Positions 39,036 through 48,672 of a stretch of 64,000 nt of DNA are shown in pieces. The notes beneath the pieces are model-generated. The model ran no database searches. It had not been told where the DNA came from and saw only the letters and a program-made list of their open reading frames with translations. The DNA is from Butyricimonas faecalis. GTDB taxonomy: Bacteria > Bacteroidota > Bacteroidia > Bacteroidales > Marinifilaceae. Location of the stretch: positions 310,001 to 374,000 of the forward strand of contig NZ_CP032819.1 in NCBI RefSeq assembly GCF_003991565.1, given 5' to 3'. The translations under genes and the position numbers were made by a program. Position 1 is the first letter of the stretch. Every line of letters begins with the position of its first letter.

Positions 39036-39875
39036 TTAATATATTTTGACATAATCTTTCCGTAGACCTTCCGCGTTTATGTCTTTTTCCAGATTCTCCT
39101 CGAAGGAGATTTTACGTTTGTTTAGCAATAATATTTCAATCTCTTTTTTCACGTAGTTGAGAGGTGCTGTTTCATGGGCTTGGCGGATTTCGTTGATTTT
39201 AAGAAAATAATAGTTCTCGTCATCTTCGATTTCGATGGATTCTTTGTTTTTATACTTGCTTTCCCATTCTGCCGACGTGATAGGCAGGAGGTTTAACAAG
39301 TTGCGCAGTTCAATCCATTGGTCGTTGAAACTGTCGAATTTTTTGGCCGATGTAATACAGTATTCTTCCAATGCTTCTTGGTCTTTGGCTTCCTTGGAGC
39401 GGAACCACTTTCTGGCATCCTCAATTTTCGGGGCGGATTTAGGAATCACCACGAACAAGGCTCTCACGACCGGGGTGTTCAGCACGAAATTGAATTTATT
39501 CGCATCGTAATATTGCGAGATTTCGCGCTCGCTTATTTCTCGGCTAAGTTTTTGGGAGATCAGTTTCTCCTTGTATTTGTGGATCAAGATAGAAGAGGAG
39601 TAGTCTTCCACTTGTTTTCTGATATTTTTTTCTTCGTCACTTAAGTTTTGGGTTGCCTTGTGCAACAGCAATTCTTTGGTAATCCAATTTCGCACGTAAC
39701 TCTGTGCCATGATGAGACTATCCTTTGAGGGTGTTCCTTGAGGAATAAAGCTGGAAACTTCTGATTTCAACAGGTATTTGTCAAAAACCTTTGCCACGGG
39801 TTGCTCGTTTTTTGTAAACTTATCGTTACAAGCCCATAAGAAAGGGATAAAAATCAGTATATGTTGTAGTTTCAT
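39036..39875 (-). CDS. SurA-N-like lipoprotein without parvulin domain
   Basis: A 279-residue lipoprotein (signal ending FLWAC, Cys16). Residues 25-140 resemble the SurA-N/peptidyl-prolyl isomerase N-terminal helical part (VAKVFDKYLLKSEVSSFIP, SYVRNWITKELLLHKA), and the segment ISEREISQYYDANKFNFVLNTPVVRALFVVIP resembles the entry of a PpiC domain, but the catalytic core is not obvious. Such genes accompany the two-domain SurA in Bacteroidetes; here they are 112 bp apart. Confidence 0.75.
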   Translation of the reverse strand: MKLQHILIFIPFLWACNDKFTKNEQPVAKVFDKYLLKSEVSSFIPQGTPSKDSLIMAQSYVRNWITKELLLHKATQNLSDEEKNIRKQVEDYSSSILIHKYKEKLISQKLSREISEREISQYYDANKFNFVLNTPVVRALFVVIPKSAPKIEDARKWFRSKEAKDQEALEEYCITSAKKFDSFNDQWIELRNLLNLLPITSAEWESKYKNKESIEIEDDENYYFLKINEIRQAHETAPLNYVKKEIEILLLNKRKISFEENLEKDINAEGLRKDYVKIY

Positions 39876-39982
39876 GATTTTATGTGATTAATATTTGGGC
39901 GAAAATAATAAAAGCGATTTAAATATACGAGTTTGTAAGAGTTTTTTCGTCTATTTTGTATTTTTGCAATAGAATTCGAAAA

Positions 39983-41893
39983 ATGATCCGTGATATAAAA
40001 GAGATATTAAAGACTTACTGGGGATATGATGATTTTCGATCCCTGCAGGAAGAAATTATCCGTTCCGTGTTGGACGGGAAGGACACGCTTGCCCTTATGC
40101 CAACGGGTGGGGGAAAGTCGCTTACGTACCAAGTGTCCGGGTTAGCCATGGAGGGACTTTGTCTGGTGGTGACACCCTTGATTGCTTTGATGAAGGATCA
40201 GGTGGAGGATTTGAAGAACAGGCAGATTCCGGCTGAGGCGATATACACGGGTATGAGGCGTGACCGGGTGGAGTCGATCATTAATAAATGTATATATGAC
40301 ACGGTTAAGTTCCTGTACGTGTCGCCCGAGCGATTGTACTCGGAACGTTTTCGGGAGAAATTGAGGTTGATGAACGTGTGTCTGATTACCGTGGACGAGG
40401 CTCATTGTATTTCTCAATGGGGGTATGATTTTCGCCCTCCATACTTACGAATAGCAGAGGTTCGTGAATTCTTTCCCGGGGTGCCCACATTGGCGCTCAC
40501 GGCAACGGCTACTCCGGAGGTAGTGGCAGATATTCAGAAACAACTGCATTTTTCAACCCCGAACGTTCTCTCTAAAAGTTTCCGGCGAGAAAATATTTCC
40601 TACGTGATCCGGGAGACGGAAGCCAAACCGTTGGAATTATACCATATTTTATCCAAGGTGCAGGGAGGAGCGATCGTGTACGTGCGAACCCGGTTGAAAG
40701 CTTCTTCGATTGCCGCTTTTCTAAATAAATCGGGTATCAAGTCCAATTTTTATCATGCCGGATTATCTTCGGCACAGCGGTCTCGTCGACAGGAAGCATG
40801 GAAAAGTGGAAAGGTTCCCGTGGTAGTGGCGACGAATGCTTTTGGGATGGGAATTGATAAGGCGGACGTGCGGGTGGTAGTGCATTATGATGTGCCGGAC
40901 AGCCCGGAAGCCTATTTTCAGGAAGCGGGACGTGCCGGGCGGGATGGAAAACGGGCATACGCTGTATTACTTTCCAGTCGGGCGGCTTTGGGCGGTTTGA
41001 AAAAACGAATTGATGATGCTTTTCCACCGAAAGATTATATATTAAAGGTTTATGAGTCTTTGGCGAATTATTGTCAGTTGGGTGAAGGGGAAGGACAGGG
41101 ACGGACGTTCGAGTTCAATTTGAAATTGTTTGCCCGTAATTTTAAACTCAACGAGGCGAGGGTGATGGCTGCTATCAGTATTTTGGAAGTTGCCGGCTTC
41201 TTGGGTTACACAACGGATATAAATTCTCGTTCCCGGGTGATGTTTACCGTGCTACGGGATCGGTTGTACGAGTTCGAGACGGGTGATCCCTTGCTGGAAA
41301 AACTCATGGTACTTTTGATGAGAAATTATGCTGGTATTTTCGTGCAAGACGCTTACGTGGACGAGGTTTTTCTAGCTGATCAGCTTGACGTGACACGTAA
41401 GGAGTTGTATGATGCCTTTGTTTCACTGGCAAAGCGTAAGATTATCCGCTACGTACCGGGAGACGCTAAGCCTTACATCGTGTACTACCAGCCCCGGTTG
41501 CCGTTGTCCTATATAACGATCGGGCGGGAGGCTTACGAGAACCGGAAGGAATTGTTTGTTACGAAAATCGGAGCCATGGCCCGTTATATTCAAGATAATG
41601 AGACGTGTCGTCAGCTTTTGCTTATGGAGTATTTCGGGCAGAAGGAAGATAAGCCTTGCGGGATATGCGATGTTTGCATCGGGAAGAAAAAACGCTTGCA
41701 GCGGGGAGAGCGGAAAAAACTAGAGGAACAAATCTTGCAGGTGCTTGCAAAGCAGAATACGAATATTCGGGAGTTGGTGCGTGAATTAGGTGAGGACAAG
41801 GAAGTCGTGATCGGGCAAATCCGAAAGCTATTGGATGAGGGGAAAATTCAGTATGTTTCAACTTTGGAACTGGGGGTGACGGGGAAATCTTAG
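39983..41893 (+). CDS. recQ: ATP-dependent DNA helicase RecQ (no HRDC domain)
   Basis: A 636-residue superfamily II helicase. Walker A PTGGGKSLTYQ (40-50), DEAHC (138-142), HVGL-like GLSSAQRSRRQEAWKSG, ATNAFGMGIDKADVRVVVHYD, and a zinc-binding C-terminus (CRQLLLMEYFGQ, CGICDVC). The RQC winged helix precedes; the usual HRDC domain is missing. The open frame starts earlier with a TTG at 39956, but the ATG at 39983 begins the conserved MIRDIKEILKTYWGYDDFR. Confidence 0.93.
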   Translation: MIRDIKEILKTYWGYDDFRSLQEEIIRSVLDGKDTLALMPTGGGKSLTYQVSGLAMEGLCLVVTPLIALMKDQVEDLKNRQIPAEAIYTGMRRDRVESIINKCIYDTVKFLYVSPERLYSERFREKLRLMNVCLITVDEAHCISQWGYDFRPPYLRIAEVREFFPGVPTLALTATATPEVVADIQKQLHFSTPNVLSKSFRRENISYVIRETEAKPLELYHILSKVQGGAIVYVRTRLKASSIAAFLNKSGIKSNFYHAGLSSAQRSRRQEAWKSGKVPVVVATNAFGMGIDKADVRVVVHYDVPDSPEAYFQEAGRAGRDGKRAYAVLLSSRAALGGLKKRIDDAFPPKDYILKVYESLANYCQLGEGEGQGRTFEFNLKLFARNFKLNEARVMAAISILEVAGFLGYTTDINSRSRVMFTVLRDRLYEFETGDPLLEKLMVLLMRNYAGIFVQDAYVDEVFLADQLDVTRKELYDAFVSLAKRKIIRYVPGDAKPYIVYYQPRLPLSYITIGREAYENRKELFVTKIGAMARYIQDNETCRQLLLMEYFGQKEDKPCGICDVCIGKKKRLQRGERKKLEEQILQVLAKQNTNIRELVRELGEDKEVVIGQIRKLLDEGKIQYVSTLELGVTGKS

Positions 41894-41917
41894 AGATTAA
41901 TTTCGGCTATGTTGTTA

Positions 41918-41976
41918 GGAAAACGAAGGAGAACTGCTGCATAAAATTTATACAACAGTTTCCCTTTCTCGTAAAC
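41918..41976. terminator. Probable bidirectional terminator between recQ and the lipoprotein operon
   Basis: An imperfect palindrome around ACTGCTGCATAAAATTTAT and ACAACAGTTTCCC, with GGAG and CTTTC flanks, lies between two convergent genes. T-runs are weak, so the call is moderate. Confidence 0.45.
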
Positions 41977-41991
41977 TTGATAACAGATATT

Positions 41992-42414
41992 TTATTCAAT
42001 AATGACCATAATCATAGAGTCTAGCACAACACTATACCCCTCGTTGCTGATTCGTAGGGATATGGCATACTTGCCTTGAGGAACGGTATGATTCCATGGT
42101 AATTCAACGATTCCTTTCTGGACCGCAGAAAACTGCTTTAGGATTTCCGGGCTGTTATGATCCGAGTCGATACGTTCAATCGAATAATTGATCGGATTCG
42201 TGCCTTGTACTCCTTCAAGAGAGTGGCTTTGCCAGGGAATCTCGAACTTTTTCCTGTGGACGTCATCGTTATTGGCATCATCAAGATTTGCCTTGAATAC
42301 CACTGAATCGGGGTTGTATTTTGCGTTATGTGTGAAAAGGTACCCGACTTTTACATCTTTACATCCACCGTATAGCAGGGTGGAAAGTAATATCATCATC
42401 CATATATATTTCAT
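41992..42414 (-). CDS. Hypothetical lipoprotein of the second SusCD operon
   Basis: About 140 residues from the start MKYIWMMILLSTLLYGGCKD, with lipobox LYGGC. The frame is open to 42435, overlapping the previous gene's end. The mature part is beta-rich (VGYLFTHNAKYNPDSVVFKA, KYAISLRISNEG) and unassigned. Last gene of the operon susC-susD-fasciclin-this. Confidence 0.75.
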   Translation of the reverse strand: MKYIWMMILLSTLLYGGCKDVKVGYLFTHNAKYNPDSVVFKANLDDANNDDVHRKKFEIPWQSHSLEGVQGTNPINYSIERIDSDHNSPEILKQFSAVQKGIVELPWNHTVPQGKYAISLRISNEGYSVVLDSMIMVIIE

Positions 42415-42424
42415 ACGATTCATT

Positions 42425-43039
42425 TTATAATTCAACCCATGTAAACCTGTTTGAAAGGGAATGTACCACCCCGTTATTTGTTTCGATGTCGGCGGAAGCG
42501 ATGTCTGCCATCTGCCCGCTGATTTCGGCGTGAATTTTTAGCCCCTCCGCTCCGATGTCGGGGATTCCGTTAAACTCGGATTGCGTGCGATATACCCGGA
42601 GCTTGACGTTATTCAGGGAATACACTTCCGTTCCTCCCGTGAGTGTTCCTTTTATTTCGTAGTCAAAAGACTCTTTCATCTTTTTCCCTTCGACCAGATA
42701 AGCGAGGATCATATTCCTGACGAGTTCCACGGGTATTTCCCGGATTGATTGGTAGATTTTTTCTCCGGTCTGTTCGAGAAAAAATTTTCGGATACTCATG
42801 TTCGTGGGGCCGAAAAACGTGATTTCCTTGTAATCGGGATTTGTCCCCTCGAAAATTCCGGTTAATCCCGCGTATTCAATGGCGACGACAATGGAATCCC
42901 AGTTGTTATGGTCACTTCTCAGGTAGTCCATCATCGAGCAATCGTGATAAGCGTCTGCCAGCCCGGTGTCATGCTGGTAATCTTTTTCACAGCTTGCAAG
43001 AAGGGTGACGGTAATGCATATAAATAGTATTGTTTTCAT
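42425..43039 (-). CDS. Fasciclin-like domain lipoprotein
   Basis: About 204 residues from MKTILFICITVTLLASCEKD (lipobox LLASC). The fasciclin/FAS1 pattern is visible: NNWDSIVVAIEYAGLTGIFEG, EITFFGPTNMSIRKFFLE, and VYSLNNVKLRVY. FAS1 lipoproteins recur behind SusCD genes in Bacteroidetes and may bind carbohydrate or matrix. An earlier start (43066) would overlap susD by 17 bp. Overlaps the next gene's possible start. Confidence 0.75.
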   Translation of the reverse strand: MKTILFICITVTLLASCEKDYQHDTGLADAYHDCSMMDYLRSDHNNWDSIVVAIEYAGLTGIFEGTNPDYKEITFFGPTNMSIRKFFLEQTGEKIYQSIREIPVELVRNMILAYLVEGKKMKESFDYEIKGTLTGGTEVYSLNNVKLRVYRTQSEFNGIPDIGAEGLKIHAEISGQMADIASADIETNNGVVHSLSNRFTWVEL

Positions 43040-43049
43040 CTTGTACGGT

Positions 43050-44573
43050 TTAAATTGCGAATCCATTTCTTTTCCAGTAAATATTCTGTGTCATTTTGGT
43101 ATTATTTTGAAAGGCGTCAAAAGAAATCGGAAAGAATAAAGCCCCGTCTTTCACGTCTTGGTCGGAGAGAGTCTTGAATTTATCCCTGAGTTTTTCACGG
43201 TAGGTCCCGTTACGGACAATATCAAAGTATCTCGTGCATATTCCTTCGAGAAATAATTCTTTCTCTCTTTCTAGTGCAATCGCTTCTTCCAAATTTTCAT
43301 ACGGGGTATATTCCTTTGCCCCAGCTCGTTTCCTGATCACGTTCAAGTCGGCTATCGCTCCCGGAGTATCACCGGATTTCGCTCTCATTTCAGCCCGGAG
43401 CAGGTATATATCCGCAAGACGAATCAGTATTTCATTCAGGTCATATCCCAAAAGTTTACCGAGTTGACTGCCACTTGTGTGCAACAGTGGTCTCCTGAAT
43501 TTGTAAATATAGGCGGCTCCTTGCGTAATTGAGGTTGAAATTCCTGCCATGGAATCCAGTTTGTAAAAATATTCTTCTCGTCTCTTGTCATTTATATCCG
43601 GAAACATGGCCATGGCGCTCTCGTTGTTCAAGCGGAGTAAGGTTCTCCTTGTCGAGGGGGTGGCGTTTGGATCTGCCGGCCATTTTTGAGTGACTCCCGG
43701 TAAACCACTCCCAGACCGATTGATCGCTTCAGGGTTCAGAAAATCTATTTCAAGAATGCCTTCTTGGCTGTTGCCTGGTAACACGATCTCGCAAATTTCG
43801 TGGGGATTATTCACTAGCGAGTAGTCACCGGATTGGATTACTTCGGTGGCAGCATCAATGCCTTTCTGGTAATATTCAGGTTCCTCCCCGTACCCGGCCT
43901 GCCAAGCGTATGCATGGGCGAGAATGGCAAATGCCGTTCCCCTTGAAGGTATTTGTTTGCTTGTTACCGGGATGTTATTGGCATCTTTCATCTCGTTCAC
44001 CGGGGGCAATAATTTCGTGGCCTCAACGAGATCATCTATCACGACCTTCATGATTTCTCGCCACGGGGTAACAGCTTTTTCCCCAACGTCACCTTCTGCC
44101 GTAATTAACACGGCATCGCCCCACGTGCGTAAAACATAGAAATACAAGTAAGCCCGTATTGTCAGCGCTTGTCCTTTGTAGTAATTTATGCGTTCTTCGG
44201 GTATCTTCGCCCGGTGAATGTTGCCTAAAATAAAGTTGCACATCCCGATCGCTTGGTACTCGTCGTGCCAACTTGGAGCTCTTGTTATGTCCATATCCTT
44301 CCGTAACTCGTTGTCCGATATGTTTTTCCAGGTCAAACCGAGATAATCGAACGGGAGACCCCTGTCCCGGTAAAGTCGTGTTTCAACGTATCCGCCCCAA
44401 GACCTGAACATGACGTGAAGTTCATACACGGCAGACTCGACGTCTTTTTCCGTTTTCCAGAAATTCGTGTTCGTGACGAGAGTTTCGGGTTCTTCATTCA
44501 AAAAATTCTTGAACATATCATTGCAGCTTACTAACGGGAGTAACAGCAAAATTAGATAGATTCGTTTTTTCAT
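43050..44573 (-). CDS. SusD/RagB surface lipoprotein
   Basis: A 507-residue lipoprotein. Signal: MKKRIYLILLLLPLVSCND (lipobox LVSC). SusD hallmarks: NTNFWKTEKDVESAVYELHVMF, the TPR-like helices, GRAYLYFYVLRTWGDA-like segment, and the C-terminal EREKELFLEGICTRYFDIVRNGTY. It forms the lid on the SusC barrel encoded upstream (4 bp between genes). Confidence 0.94.
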   Translation of the reverse strand: MKKRIYLILLLLPLVSCNDMFKNFLNEEPETLVTNTNFWKTEKDVESAVYELHVMFRSWGGYVETRLYRDRGLPFDYLGLTWKNISDNELRKDMDITRAPSWHDEYQAIGMCNFILGNIHRAKIPEERINYYKGQALTIRAYLYFYVLRTWGDAVLITAEGDVGEKAVTPWREIMKVVIDDLVEATKLLPPVNEMKDANNIPVTSKQIPSRGTAFAILAHAYAWQAGYGEEPEYYQKGIDAATEVIQSGDYSLVNNPHEICEIVLPGNSQEGILEIDFLNPEAINRSGSGLPGVTQKWPADPNATPSTRRTLLRLNNESAMAMFPDINDKRREEYFYKLDSMAGISTSITQGAAYIYKFRRPLLHTSGSQLGKLLGYDLNEILIRLADIYLLRAEMRAKSGDTPGAIADLNVIRKRAGAKEYTPYENLEEAIALEREKELFLEGICTRYFDIVRNGTYREKLRDKFKTLSDQDVKDGALFFPISFDAFQNNTKMTQNIYWKRNGFAI

Positions 44574-44577
44574 GTGC

Positions 44578-47500
44578 TTATAAATTTAAAGTTAATCCTA
44601 GTGTGAATCTTGTCGCCAACGGGTAGTTGTTGTTCGAGTCAACCCCGGTCACGATGTCGATGGACTCCGGATCGGGACTCGAAGAGTTGGTGATGGTGAA
44701 CACGTTCTCCACGGACATGAATACACGGGCGTAATGTTTTGATTGTTTTGGGAACACGGGTAGTATGTACCCGATCGAGATACTTTTTAGTTTCAAATAA
44801 TTGATTTTCTCCACGTTACTTTTCAAATTCGTGGCGAAATTATTCTTCCCGTTTTCCAGCTCGTTGATTGGAAAGTCGGCATTGTCACCGGGTTTCTGCC
44901 AGAAAGAAACCTTGTCAAGATCGGCTAGAATCGGGACCATCATTTCGGCTGTATTTGCTCTCAGAATAGTACCGACCGAAGCACCTCTTCCCGCGTTCAA
45001 AACGTGTCTTCCCAGCTTGTAAGAGAACAATAGGTTTACATCAATCCCTTTCCATTTCAGCGTGGAGGCAATCCCTCCAAACGCGAGTGGGAGGGGAGAG
45101 CCCCCGTACACCCGGTCTTCCAAAAGCGGTATGATGGTTGCAACCTGTCCGTTCCCATCGACATCCTGTATCCGTCGGTCTCCGGGAGAGTAAATCTGGT
45201 TTCCCAAGGACGATAAATATTTCCGTCTGCCATTAACATAGTAGAGTGGCACTTCGTCTTGTGAATTATAGTACCCTTTGTCGTTAAAGACATAAATTCC
45301 ATTCAGTGGCTTCCCTATAATATTTAAATTATGTTTGCTTGCCAAGTTGTTGAAGTCCATGCCATTGTTACTTTTTTCCAATCGGTTCCAGTTACGGGCG
45401 ATATTAAAACTGAAATCCCAGTGCAGTTTCTCCGATCGAATCAAGTCTGCCTTGATTTGTAGTTCAATTCCTTGATTCGAGATCGCATAAGCATTTTGCC
45501 ATTGGGCTGTGTAGGCATTATAATCTCCCGGCAGAGTGACTTGTGCCAATAATTTATCCGTGTATCGATAATAATAGTCAAGCTCTAAACTCAGCCTGTT
45601 ACCGAAAAACTCCAAATCCAGTCCCGCATCGAATTGTTTGGTTTCCTCCCAGCTTAGTTTGGGATTTATTAACCCGTTCGGCCAGTAAGGGGTTATGGTT
45701 TGGTTGCCGTGGAAAGGGATGTTATTGACTATTAGCACTCCGAAAGCGAAATAAGGATATTCAAACTGTTTTCCGGACTTCCCGTAACTCAATCGAATTT
45801 TCCCGAAGTCCAGAAAATCTCGGGCCCAATCCATGTATGGTTCTTCGGTGAACGTGTAGGCAATAGCGTATGACGGGAATGTCCCCCAGCGAGTGTTCTC
45901 CCCGAACTTTGAGCTGGCATCCCTTCTGAGCGTGACGGAGAGGAAATACTTCTGCTTGTAGTTGTAGGCTACCCGTCCGAACATACCAACCATCGTGCTT
46001 CTTTCCAGACTGGAGTTGAAATCCTTTAATTGTAAGTCTTTCTCGGTGTCATACACGTTACCGCTCCACGTGACGTATTGTATCAGGTTACTTGGCGCAC
46101 CTTTGCCATACCCGCCCTTACTCTTGGCGATGTCTCCTTGGAACGAGAGCCCGAGAAGGAAATCAATGCTATGATTGTCAGTAAAAATCTTGTTGTAAGA
46201 GAGTAGATTCTCGTTTAACCACATCATCTTGATCGTGTTGTTGCCTGCCGAGTAACTGTTGAGATCCACGTTTAGATCGGAAGGGATGAATATGTTTTGG
46301 TCTTGCATGGAGAAATCGACAGCGAGAGACGATTTCAGTTTCAAGCCTTCCACGATCGTGTACGCCAAATCGAATGATGATCTTAGCCTGTAAGATTCGT
46401 TTTTCTCTTTAATCTCGTTGAAACGTCGGACTGTTTCATCAAAAGCCTTCGTTCCCGGGCCGGGCATGAGGGTAGAGGTCGAGAGTAATTCATCCGGAAT
46501 GGTTTCCAAGTCACTTCGGTCGTTGGAGAAATTATAGGCATCATGCCCTTTGCCTGCCCTGTTCCGTCCGGTACGGGCCAAGTAAAAACGAATGTTGCTT
46601 TCGATGCTTTCGGAGGGTTTGATAAACAAGTTGGTGATGAGTTTAACCCTGTTAAATCCCGTGTTGCGTAGCACGCCCGTTTCCGAGTAATATCCCAGTC
46701 CGACATGATAAGCGATTGTGTTGGATCCTCCCGATATTTGGATATTGGCATCGGTTACTTTCCCGGTTCGGAAATAATAGTCGAACAGATTCGTGGAATT
46801 GTTATAGAATTTGTTCAGACTATCTTGCACGATAGGAATATCCAGTCCGTCACCGTTGTTCCAGAATAAATTGTAGTTCTTGTTGTTTTTGTAAGAATCT
46901 TCATAGGATTGAACCGGGCGGTACATGTTCGTTTCTTCGTCATAAACGGACTCCCGGTAATTTTCCATGGCTTGCATCCTGTGTCTTCGTTCCCTATTCC
47001 CCGTGGTAATATCCGGTAAAGAGGGGCGAGTAACCCATGTCTGCGATATATTTACCGTGAACGTGGGAGCTTGATTCCGGTGTCCTTTTTTGGTGGTCAC
47101 GATGATCACGCCGTTTGCCGCACGGGAACCGTAAATCGCCGCTGAGGCCGCATCCTTTAGTATTTGGATGGACTCGATATCCTTGGTGTCAATCTCGGCA
47201 ATCGTGTTTAGCCCGGTAAGCTCGGAGGTGTAACTGAACATGGGAACCCCGTCAATGATCCATAACGGGTCCGAGGTGATACGTTCTTTCTCTACTGCCA
47301 GCGAGTTATAACCCCGGATAACGATGGGAGAACCGCCACCCCCGGGTGCCCCTGTCATGTTCGTGACATCCACCCCGGCCGCCCGGCCTTGTAAAAGGTT
47401 ATTGATAGAAGAGGAGGGGAGATCCTTGATCTCGTCAGCCTTCACGACTGACATGGAACCGACACGATTCCGACGTGATTGTTCCCCGTAGGCGATGACT

Positions 47501-47898
47501 TGTACTTCATCTAGCTCGGATACTTCCTCTTCCAGAATGACATTCAGTAACGTGTCTGCCTTACTAAAAGGAATCGTTTTTGTTTTATACCCGATAAAAG
47601 AAAAAACAAGACGCCCCTTGTTGATCGGGAGAAACATCCGGAAATTCCCGTTATTATCCGAGGACGTTCCTATCAGAGTGCTATCCAGTCGCGCGGTGAC
47701 ACCGGGCAATGGCCCTTTTTTCTTGTTCAGGATTTTCCCCTTTATAAGATGTCTGACAATAGAATCCTGTTGGATCGAATTCGCTTGTAAAGGCTCGCTT
47801 TTTACCATCAAAGGGACGTAAGCGAAGAATGCGAAAAACATAATACTGACTACACGCAAATTCAGAATAGATTTGCGCTGACAATCCATTTTTTTCAT
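44578..47898 (-). CDS. SusC/RagA TonB-dependent outer-membrane transporter without STN
   Basis: A 1106-residue receptor: signal (about 14-33), CarboxypepD_reg-like domain (about 50-125, IKGKILNKKKGPLPGVTARL), plug (about 135-260, PLWIIDGVPMF, DAASAAIYGSRAANGVIIVTTKKG), then barrel with aromatic end (LGLTLNL). Unlike the first SusC it lacks an STN domain and has no sigma/FecR pair, so it is regulated otherwise. Start could be the second Met (MDCQRK). Operon continues with susD, fasciclin-like and a small lipoprotein. Confidence 0.94.
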   Translation of the reverse strand: MKKMDCQRKSILNLRVVSIMFFAFFAYVPLMVKSEPLQANSIQQDSIVRHLIKGKILNKKKGPLPGVTARLDSTLIGTSSDNNGNFRMFLPINKGRLVFSFIGYKTKTIPFSKADTLLNVILEEEVSELDEVQVIAYGEQSRRNRVGSMSVVKADEIKDLPSSSINNLLQGRAAGVDVTNMTGAPGGGGSPIVIRGYNSLAVEKERITSDPLWIIDGVPMFSYTSELTGLNTIAEIDTKDIESIQILKDAASAAIYGSRAANGVIIVTTKKGHRNQAPTFTVNISQTWVTRPSLPDITTGNRERRHRMQAMENYRESVYDEETNMYRPVQSYEDSYKNNKNYNLFWNNGDGLDIPIVQDSLNKFYNNSTNLFDYYFRTGKVTDANIQISGGSNTIAYHVGLGYYSETGVLRNTGFNRVKLITNLFIKPSESIESNIRFYLARTGRNRAGKGHDAYNFSNDRSDLETIPDELLSTSTLMPGPGTKAFDETVRRFNEIKEKNESYRLRSSFDLAYTIVEGLKLKSSLAVDFSMQDQNIFIPSDLNVDLNSYSAGNNTIKMMWLNENLLSYNKIFTDNHSIDFLLGLSFQGDIAKSKGGYGKGAPSNLIQYVTWSGNVYDTEKDLQLKDFNSSLERSTMVGMFGRVAYNYKQKYFLSVTLRRDASSKFGENTRWGTFPSYAIAYTFTEEPYMDWARDFLDFGKIRLSYGKSGKQFEYPYFAFGVLIVNNIPFHGNQTITPYWPNGLINPKLSWEETKQFDAGLDLEFFGNRLSLELDYYYRYTDKLLAQVTLPGDYNAYTAQWQNAYAISNQGIELQIKADLIRSEKLHWDFSFNIARNWNRLEKSNNGMDFNNLASKHNLNIIGKPLNGIYVFNDKGYYNSQDEVPLYYVNGRRKYLSSLGNQIYSPGDRRIQDVDGNGQVATIIPLLEDRVYGGSPLPLAFGGIASTLKWKGIDVNLLFSYKLGRHVLNAGRGASVGTILRANTAEMMVPILADLDKVSFWQKPGDNADFPINELENGKNNFATNLKSNVEKINYLKLKSISIGYILPVFPKQSKHYARVFMSVENVFTITNSSSPDPESIDIVTGVDSNNNYPLATRFTLGLTLNL

Positions 47899-47978
47899 AC
47901 TTTTGTATTTAAGTTAAATGACAAGCATTCATGCTTGTTTTTATTATCTAGGGGGATGTTTGCAGCATCCCCTTTTTT
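47872..47978 (+). ncRNA. Candidate antisense/leader sRNA opposite the susC 5' end
   Basis: On the + strand a TTTG (47872-47875), N22 and TACTTTTG (47898-47905) precede two hairpins: ACAAGCAT/ATGCTTGT (47921-47938) followed by T4, and GGGGATG/CATCCCC (47952-47972) followed by T6. It would give a transcript of about 65 nt just upstream of, and antisense to, the susC leader. Several Bacteroides PULs have small cis-antisense RNAs near susC. The T-runs exist only on the + strand. The spacing of the promoter is slightly long. Confidence 0.45.
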
Positions 47979-48207
47979 AATTTAGAGTGAGATCTTAGCC
48001 ACGCTTGGTGGTGGGCGAATTTTTAAAGCGTTTGACAATTTGTGTTGATACTGCATTCTATGTAATGTTTTGATAAATAATTAATTTGTATTAAATTAAA
48101 ACTTCTATATAATATCTTGTTGCTTCTTAATTTAATTGATAATACTCCCTAATAGCTGGGTGGATGAAGCCTGAAATATCCCTTTATTCGTACGTTAATT
48201 TCAAAAT

Positions 48208-48429
48208 ATGAAAACAGAGATAGATTTATACGTAATTGCTAAGGTGCGTGAATACAGATTAAAGGCTAAACATACCCAAGAATCTCTTTCTTATACTTTA
48301 GGGTATACTCGAACATTTATTAGTAATTTTGAAAATGGTCCTAAAAAATATAATATGAATCAACTGAATAAGATTGCTAAAGTTCTTAAATGTTCTCCTA
48401 AAGATTTTCTGCCACAAGACCCGTTGTAA
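48208..48429 (+). CDS. Small XRE-family HTH regulator
   Basis: A 73-residue protein that is almost entirely an HTH_3 domain: VREYRLKAKHTQESLSYTLGYTRTFISNFENGPKKY, LNKIAKVLKCSPKDFL. No partner is adjacent. It lies divergent from susC and convergent with the ncRNA at 48439-48637, at the left border of the AT-rich accessory region. Confidence 0.88.
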   Translation: MKTEIDLYVIAKVREYRLKAKHTQESLSYTLGYTRTFISNFENGPKKYNMNQLNKIAKVLKCSPKDFLPQDPL

Positions 48430-48438
48430 TTTGTCAAT

Positions 48439-48637
48439 AAAAAAAGAACTGTTATACCATTCTGTAAGTAGGTATCGGCAGACCCTTTCCAGCAGTTTGA
48501 ATACAACAGTTCATACCTAAGTATGAAACTACTGTTACAACCCGCTGAAAAGTATTATTTTGCCGATTTTACTTACTAGGTCGATACAATAACTTCAAAT
48601 ATATTATGCGGACTCTTCCACACTTAGTTTCTCAACT
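48439..48637 (-). ncRNA. Candidate 6S-like structured ncRNA, about 198 nt
   Basis: On the minus strand a promoter (TTTG-N19-TATATTTG, 48642-48672) is followed by about 198 nt that fold as one long rod. The closing stem pairs GAAGTTAT near the 5' side with GTATAACAGTTC at the 3' side, then TACTTAC/GTAAGTA (48571-48577 and 48464-48470) and TGCCGAT/ATCGGCA. An open centre with AAAATAATACTTTTCAGC follows, then a terminal hairpin CATAC-CTAA-GTATG. The 3' end runs into T7 (48439-48445). Rod shape, size and promoter fit 6S RNA; no search could confirm it. No coding frame. Confidence 0.5.
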
Positions 48638-48641
48638 TCTG

Positions 48642-48672
48642 CAAATATATAATATTTTTTACAAAAATCAAA
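48642..48672 (-). promoter_or_regulatory. Promoter of the structured ncRNA
   Basis: TTTG (48669-48672), exactly 19 nt, TATATTTG (48642-48649) and then G: a full match to the Bacteroidetes promoter consensus on the minus strand. A second TATATTTG at 48596-48603 is another possible -7 box. Confidence 0.75.

Noticed and set aside
48439..48600. CRISPR repeats (repeated ACTGTT and GTATGAA words)
   Set aside because: The words are arms of one folded RNA, not evenly spaced repeats with unique spacers. No cas genes are present.
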